8,792 bases of DNA from Candidatus Moraniibacteriota bacterium (lineage in GTDB: Bacteria > Patescibacteriota > Minisyncoccia > Moranbacterales > UBA2206). A model generated the notes under the pieces. The model did no database searches and was not told the DNA's origin. It saw nothing but the letters and a program-made list of their open reading frames with translations. Shown here piece by piece: positions 4,901 through 8,792 of the stretch. The stretch's first letter is position 1; each line of letters opens with the position of its first letter. A program made the position numbers and the translations under genes. The DNA lies in the NCBI GenBank assembly GCA_003543115.1, contig DPJH01000028.1, forward strand, positions 1-8,792, read 5' to 3'.

Positions 4901-7753
4901 ATGGCAAAAGAAGCATCAATTAAAAGAGACAGGATTGTGGTTCGCGGAGCGCGAGTTAACAATCTGAAGAATGTTGACATTGATATTCCCAGAGATAAAT
5001 TGGTGGTAGTGACCGGGCTTTCTGGTTCGGGGAAATCATCCCTAGCTTTTGATGTCGTCTATGCTGAAGGGAACAGGCGTTATTTGGAAGGTCTTTCTTC
5101 GTATGCAAGACATTTTCTCGATGTGGGTGCTAAGCCGGATGTGGACAAGATTGAAAATTTGAGCCCGACTATTTCTATTGATCAAAAAAGTTTGAGCAGA
5201 AGTCCCCGTTCGACAGTAGGAACTCTCACTGAAATATATGATTATTTAAGAGTGATGTTTGCTAAAATTGGAGTGCCTCATTGCCCCAGATGCGGGAAGA
5301 AAATGTTACGTAAAAGCACTCATGAAATTTTGGACGAACTTATGCAATTGCCGGATAATACTCAGGTGGCTATTTTGGCCAAATTGAATGATAGCGGGAA
5401 GAAGGCAAAAGAAATTTTAAAAAATATTTCCCAAGTCGGATATGCCAGAACGCGATTCAATGGGAAAATAATGTTGGTTAGCGAAGCCCTTTCGGTTATT
5501 GATGACCAAACGGATTGTCCGATCGAAGTGGTGGTGGATAGAATTTCTATTAAGCACAAGAATCCTGATAACGAAAGAATAGTTGATTCGATAGAAACGG
5601 CTTTTAAATTAGGGAATGGCTCGGTCATTGTTTCTGTGGACAATGTTCAAGATAAAATGTACAATAAAGATTTTGTATGCCATGAATGCTTTTCAAGAAT
5701 TGCAGAAATAACTCCCAGACATTTTTCCTTCAATAGCCCGGAAGGCGCTTGCCCTCATTGTTCCGGGTTGGGAATTACTAAGGAAGTGGATATTGATTTG
5801 GTGATGCCAAATAAGAATTTAACTCTCTTAGAGGGTGCTATCTTGCCATGGAGCAAATCTAACGGAAGATTGGGGGGGCAGGGAGGATATATGCAAGCTC
5901 TTGAGGTTCTGGGGAGAGAATATGGATTTTCTGTGAATGTGCCGGTGAAAAATCTTTCTAGAGAGGCGATGGATATTATTTTCTATGGACCAGAAAAAAA
6001 AGATGTTTTAATAGAACAGAAAGACGACATTGGAGGAATGAAAGAGATAAGAGTTGTTTTTGAAGGAGTGATTACGATTATTAAAAGAAAATACCAAGAA
6101 GCGACTTCCGATTATGTAAGAAGCGATTTAGAAAAATATATGCTGGAAAAGGATTGCCCGGCATGCAATGGAAAGAGATTGCGTCAAGAATTCCTTTCTG
6201 TTTTGATAGAGGAATTTTCTATTGATGATGTAGTAAATATGAATCTAAAAAAATTAGCGGAGTTTTTTAGAAATCTAAGCAATAATTTGAGCGCTAACAA
6301 GGAAAGAGCCAAAATCTCCCTGCCTTTAGCAAAAGAGATGTCGCTTAAAACAGAAGCGCTTATAAATGTGGGATTGGAATACCTTTCTCTCTCTCGAGGC
6401 GCTAATACTATTTCTGGAGGCGAGGCTCAAAGAATAAGGCTGGCAACTCAAATTGGCTCAGAGCTTATGGGAATTACCTATATTCTAGACGAACCGTCTA
6501 TCGGATTGCACAATAGAGATACCGAAAAGCTTATTGCTACAATGCAACTTCTTAAAGATGGAGGCAACTCACTTTTGGTAGTAGAGCATGATGAAGACAT
6601 AATCCGCAAAGCTGATTGGATAATCGATATGGGTCCAGGGGCGGGAGAAGAAGGGGGACAAGTCATATTTCAAGGAGACATTAAGAAATTATTGAAAGCA
6701 AAAACATCAACTGCTCAATATTTAACGGGAAAGAAAAAAGTAGTTGAAAAAAAATCTTATCGCAAAGGAAATAAAAAATTTATTGAAATTATCGGAGCAA
6801 CAGAGCATAATTTGAAAAAAATAGATATAGAAATTCCGTTGGGAAAGTTTGTCTCTATTACCGGGGTTTCCGGTTCAGGAAAGTCAACTTTGGTTTCCGG
6901 TATTTTGGCCAAGGCTTTATCAAAACATTTTTTTGGCAGCAAGGAAAATCCAGGAGAGCATAAAAAAATAAAAGGACTGAGCAATGTAGATAAGGTTATC
7001 AGCATCAATCAAGCTCCAATCGGCAGAACGCCGCGTTCAAATGCAGCCACATATACCGGAGTCTTTTCTTTAGTGAGAGATCTTTTTGCTTCAACGGAAG
7101 AATCAAAAAATAGCGGTTATGCAGCCAGTCGTTTTAGTTTCAATATGAAAGGAGGAAGATGCGAGATGTGCCAAGGCGAGGGAACAAAAAAAATTGAAAT
7201 GCATCTTTTGCCTGATATGTATGTAAAATGTGAGTCTTGCAATGGGACACGCTATAATCAAAAGACGTTGGATATTGAATACCAGGGAGTGAATATAGCA
7301 GAAGTTCTGGATATGAGCGTTTCTTACTCTCTGCATTTTTTCAAAAAAAATCCATTGATTGTGGAGAAGCTTAGAACTTTGGAGCAAGTAGGACTCGGTT
7401 ATTTAAAATTGGGGCAAAGCGCTACCAATCTTTCCGGAGGAGAGGCGCAAAGAATAAAATTGGCTACGGAACTTTCTAGAAAATCAACGGGCAAAACTTT
7501 ATACATCTTGGACGAGCCGACCATAGGATTGCATTTTGACGATGTAAAAAGACTATTGGCCGTACTTGATGCCTTGGTGAATAAAGGCAATTCAGTTTTG
7601 GTGGTGGAGCATAATATGGATGTTGTGAGGAATTCCGATTGGGTTATTGATCTTGGTCCGGATGGAGGAGATGGTGGAGGAGAAATCGTCTATGCGGGAA
7701 CTCCTGATAAATTAAGAAAAGTGAAGAGAAGCTGGACGGCTAAATATTTATAA
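4901..7753 (+). CDS. uvrA: UvrA paralogue, divergent second copy (UvrA2-type)
   Basis: A full-length 950-residue UvrA-family ABC ATPase. ATPase I: Walker A GLSGSGKS 39-46, signature ISGGE 504-508, D530/E531, H563. ATPase II: Walker A GVSGSGKS 655-662, signature LSGGE 844-848, D871/E872, H904. Cysteine pairs: C128/C131; C260/C263 with C284/C287 (all Cys, unlike the first copy); C419/C422; and C754/C757/C777/C780. All catalytic residues look intact, so it should bind DNA and hydrolyse ATP. The region equivalent to the UvrB-binding domain is present in length, unlike the deinococcal UvrA2 class that lacks it. However, the RQRKGEY motif of the first copy is replaced by a lysine-rich NDSGKKAKE (163-171). 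An early segment also differs (HFLDVGAKPDVDKIENLSP versus QFLGQMDKPDVDYIEGLSP). It probably works in excision repair, transcription-linked repair or toxin/antibiotic-adduct tolerance. The exact role is inference. Confidence 0.95.
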   Translation: MAKEASIKRDRIVVRGARVNNLKNVDIDIPRDKLVVVTGLSGSGKSSLAFDVVYAEGNRRYLEGLSSYARHFLDVGAKPDVDKIENLSPTISIDQKSLSRSPRSTVGTLTEIYDYLRVMFAKIGVPHCPRCGKKMLRKSTHEILDELMQLPDNTQVAILAKLNDSGKKAKEILKNISQVGYARTRFNGKIMLVSEALSVIDDQTDCPIEVVVDRISIKHKNPDNERIVDSIETAFKLGNGSVIVSVDNVQDKMYNKDFVCHECFSRIAEITPRHFSFNSPEGACPHCSGLGITKEVDIDLVMPNKNLTLLEGAILPWSKSNGRLGGQGGYMQALEVLGREYGFSVNVPVKNLSREAMDIIFYGPEKKDVLIEQKDDIGGMKEIRVVFEGVITIIKRKYQEATSDYVRSDLEKYMLEKDCPACNGKRLRQEFLSVLIEEFSIDDVVNMNLKKLAEFFRNLSNNLSANKERAKISLPLAKEMSLKTEALINVGLEYLSLSRGANTISGGEAQRIRLATQIGSELMGITYILDEPSIGLHNRDTEKLIATMQLLKDGGNSLLVVEHDEDIIRKADWIIDMGPGAGEEGGQVIFQGDIKKLLKAKTSTAQYLTGKKKVVEKKSYRKGNKKFIEIIGATEHNLKKIDIEIPLGKFVSITGVSGSGKSTLVSGILAKALSKHFFGSKENPGEHKKIKGLSNVDKVISINQAPIGRTPRSNAATYTGVFSLVRDLFASTEESKNSGYAASRFSFNMKGGRCEMCQGEGTKKIEMHLLPDMYVKCESCNGTRYNQKTLDIEYQGVNIAEVLDMSVSYSLHFFKKNPLIVEKLRTLEQVGLGYLKLGQSATNLSGGEAQRIKLATELSRKSTGKTLYILDEPTIGLHFDDVKRLLAVLDALVNKGNSVLVVEHNMDVVRNSDWVIDLGPDGGDGGGEIVYAGTPDKLRKVKRSWTAKYL

Positions 7754-7766
7754 GAAATCTTATCTT

Positions 7767-8729
7767 ATGCACGATAAGCTTTATAAAAACATACTTGCGA
7801 CACTTGTTTACTATGATGTTATGGATTATCCTATGACACTTTTCGAAGTATGGAAATATTTGATTCGATCGGTTGACAAAAATCAAGGTTTTGATGAAGA
7901 TTTTATGGAAAAAGAAGATTTTTCCTTGGCAAAAGTCCTGGCCTATCTAGAAAAAAACGATAAGTTAAAAAAATATATCGACAGTAAAAATGGATATTAT
8001 TTTTTGAAAGGACGCAATGATCTTGTGGAAAAAAGACTGGAAAAAAATAAGATATCAGAAAAAAAGTTGGGGATAGTTTTGGAGGTGGCAAGAGTTATCC
8101 GTTTTGTTCCATACGTGCGTATGATAGCTATTGCAGGAAGGTTGGCGACAAAAAGTGCGGAAAAAAATAGCGATTTGGATCTTTTAATTGCCGTTAAGCA
8201 CGGGAAAGTGTTCACATGCAGGCTTCTGGTTACAATTATAGTTCATTTGTTAGGCAAAAGACGCCATAACAATAAAATCAAAGATAGGATTTGTTTGAAT
8301 CATTTTATAACAACAAAATTTACTATCTCTGCCAGAGACATGTTTTCTTCTCATGAATATTGCTTTTTAAAGCCGATTTTTGACAATGATTCTTTTATGC
8401 GATTTCACAATAGCAACGATTGGATTCAAAATTATAGGCCTAATTTTTCCCATTCTTCTGATAATATTTCTATAATAAAAGATAGCCGCCTTAGCAGATT
8501 GATACGCAGAATTGGCGAAAAAACACTCCAATCTGATCTTATTGAAAATATTCTGGGAAATTGGCAGAAGAAGAAAATTAAGAATAATCCGAAATCTCAA
8601 ACAATAGGAGGACTGATCATCTCTTCAGATGAAGAATTGGCTTTCTGGCCTAATTTTGAAAATCAAGGGCCAGCTGTATTTGAAAAGTTTCAAAATAAAT
8701 TGAGGAATTTAGAAAACCATAATCAATAG
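7767..8729 (+). CDS. Winged-helix plus nucleotidyltransferase-fold protein of unknown role
   Basis: 320 residues. The N-terminal ~100 look like a winged helix-turn-helix: hydrophobic helices around LATLVYYDVMDYPMTLFEVW (11-30), then YYFLKGRNDLVEKR. Residues ~115-180 resemble a polymerase-beta-type nucleotidyltransferase core: a strand, then A123-G124-R125, then S135-D136-L137-D138-LLI with the metal-binding D-x-D. The usual GS/GG after the first strand reads G-R here, and no clear third acidic residue is visible. A hydrophobic helix (about 148-162) ends in GKRR, followed by ICLNHF (175-180), SSHE (194-197) and a tryptophan-containing NDWIQNYRPN block. I recall similar blocks in uncharacterised CPR proteins, but I cannot assign a substrate. 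The start lies 13 nt after the uvrA2 stop, so it is probably co-transcribed and perhaps translationally coupled. No Shine-Dalgarno, signal peptide or transmembrane anchor is evident. It could alternatively be an unrelated housekeeping neighbour. Confidence 0.8.
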   Translation: MHDKLYKNILATLVYYDVMDYPMTLFEVWKYLIRSVDKNQGFDEDFMEKEDFSLAKVLAYLEKNDKLKKYIDSKNGYYFLKGRNDLVEKRLEKNKISEKKLGIVLEVARVIRFVPYVRMIAIAGRLATKSAEKNSDLDLLIAVKHGKVFTCRLLVTIIVHLLGKRRHNNKIKDRICLNHFITTKFTISARDMFSSHEYCFLKPIFDNDSFMRFHNSNDWIQNYRPNFSHSSDNISIIKDSRLSRLIRRIGEKTLQSDLIENILGNWQKKKIKNNPKSQTIGGLIISSDEELAFWPNFENQGPAVFEKFQNKLRNLENHNQ

Positions 8730-8763
8730 CAACAATATTCTTTTATTGTTAAATATATTGTTG
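8730..8763. terminator. Imperfect hairpin after the nucleotidyltransferase gene, possible terminator
   Basis: CAACAATAT (8730-8738) is a perfect 9-bp inverted match to ATATTGTTG (8755-8763) around a 16-nt loop. A competing inner arm TATTGTT (8744-8750) can pair with AACAATA (8731-8737) around 6 nt. The unit TATTGTT therefore occurs twice after one AACAATA, giving two mutually exclusive hairpins. It starts immediately after the stop codon. Only two T follow the outer arm, so it is a poor classical terminator; it may instead protect the 3' end of the mRNA. Confidence 0.4.
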
Positions 8764-8792
8764 TTATCTGTGGACAACTCATCCCTTGCCTC

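Noticed and set aside
4901..7753. Second UvrA as a classical UvrA2 lacking the UvrB-binding domain
   Set aside because: The stretch between the HCPRCGKK zinc knuckle and the next zinc module has normal length and aligns with the domain; only the motif within it is changed.
1..8792. CRISPR array, tRNA, rRNA, transposase or prophage gene
   Set aside because: No spaced direct repeats, cloverleaf, rRNA signature or mobile-element protein was seen; coding genes fill almost the whole window.

Overview
The window is AT-rich (about 35-40% GC by eye), compactly coded on one strand, and has AAA/GAA-rich codon use and mostly no clear Shine-Dalgarno sequences. TGA is used as a real stop by two genes and never appears inside a frame. 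That fits the standard code 11 and argues against the UGA-recoding groups (SR1/Gracilibacteria). With the shortened UvrC, the conserved-looking winged-helix/nucleotidyltransferase protein and the upstream secreted-type C-terminus, I infer a Candidate Phyla Radiation bacterium (Patescibacteria, Parcubacteria-like). No marker gene is present to prove it.

Layout, all on the + strand: (1) nt 1-176, the 3' end of a gene for a probable surface/secreted beta-rich protein, closed by a clear intrinsic terminator at 217-247. (2) A promoter-like TTGATT-17-TATAAT at 250-278, then a canonical uvrA (334-3291). (3) After 50 nt, a uvrC-like gene (3342-4688) that keeps both nuclease domains but ends where the C-terminal helix-hairpin-helix pair normally starts. 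(4) A 212-nt AT-rich spacer with a weak terminator-like hairpin. (5) A second full-length but divergent uvrA paralogue (4901-7753). (6) After only 13 nt, a winged-helix plus nucleotidyltransferase-fold protein (7767-8729), followed by an imperfect multi-arm hairpin.

Functionally this is a nucleotide-excision-repair island: damage recognition (UvrA), dual incision (UvrC) and a second UvrA. uvrB, the obligatory partner, is not in the window. The most notable points are the uvrA-uvrC-uvrA arrangement and the divergence of the second UvrA at the motif where UvrB normally docks. UvrC has lost its HhH domain and two of the four cysteines known to hold a 4Fe-4S cluster in E. coli UvrC. The first uvrA carries a GC-rich 45-nt in-frame insert that looks like a small palindromic element. 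I see no CRISPR array, tRNA, rRNA, transposase or phage gene, and no evidence of an entirely new system. The novelty lies in the variant repair set.
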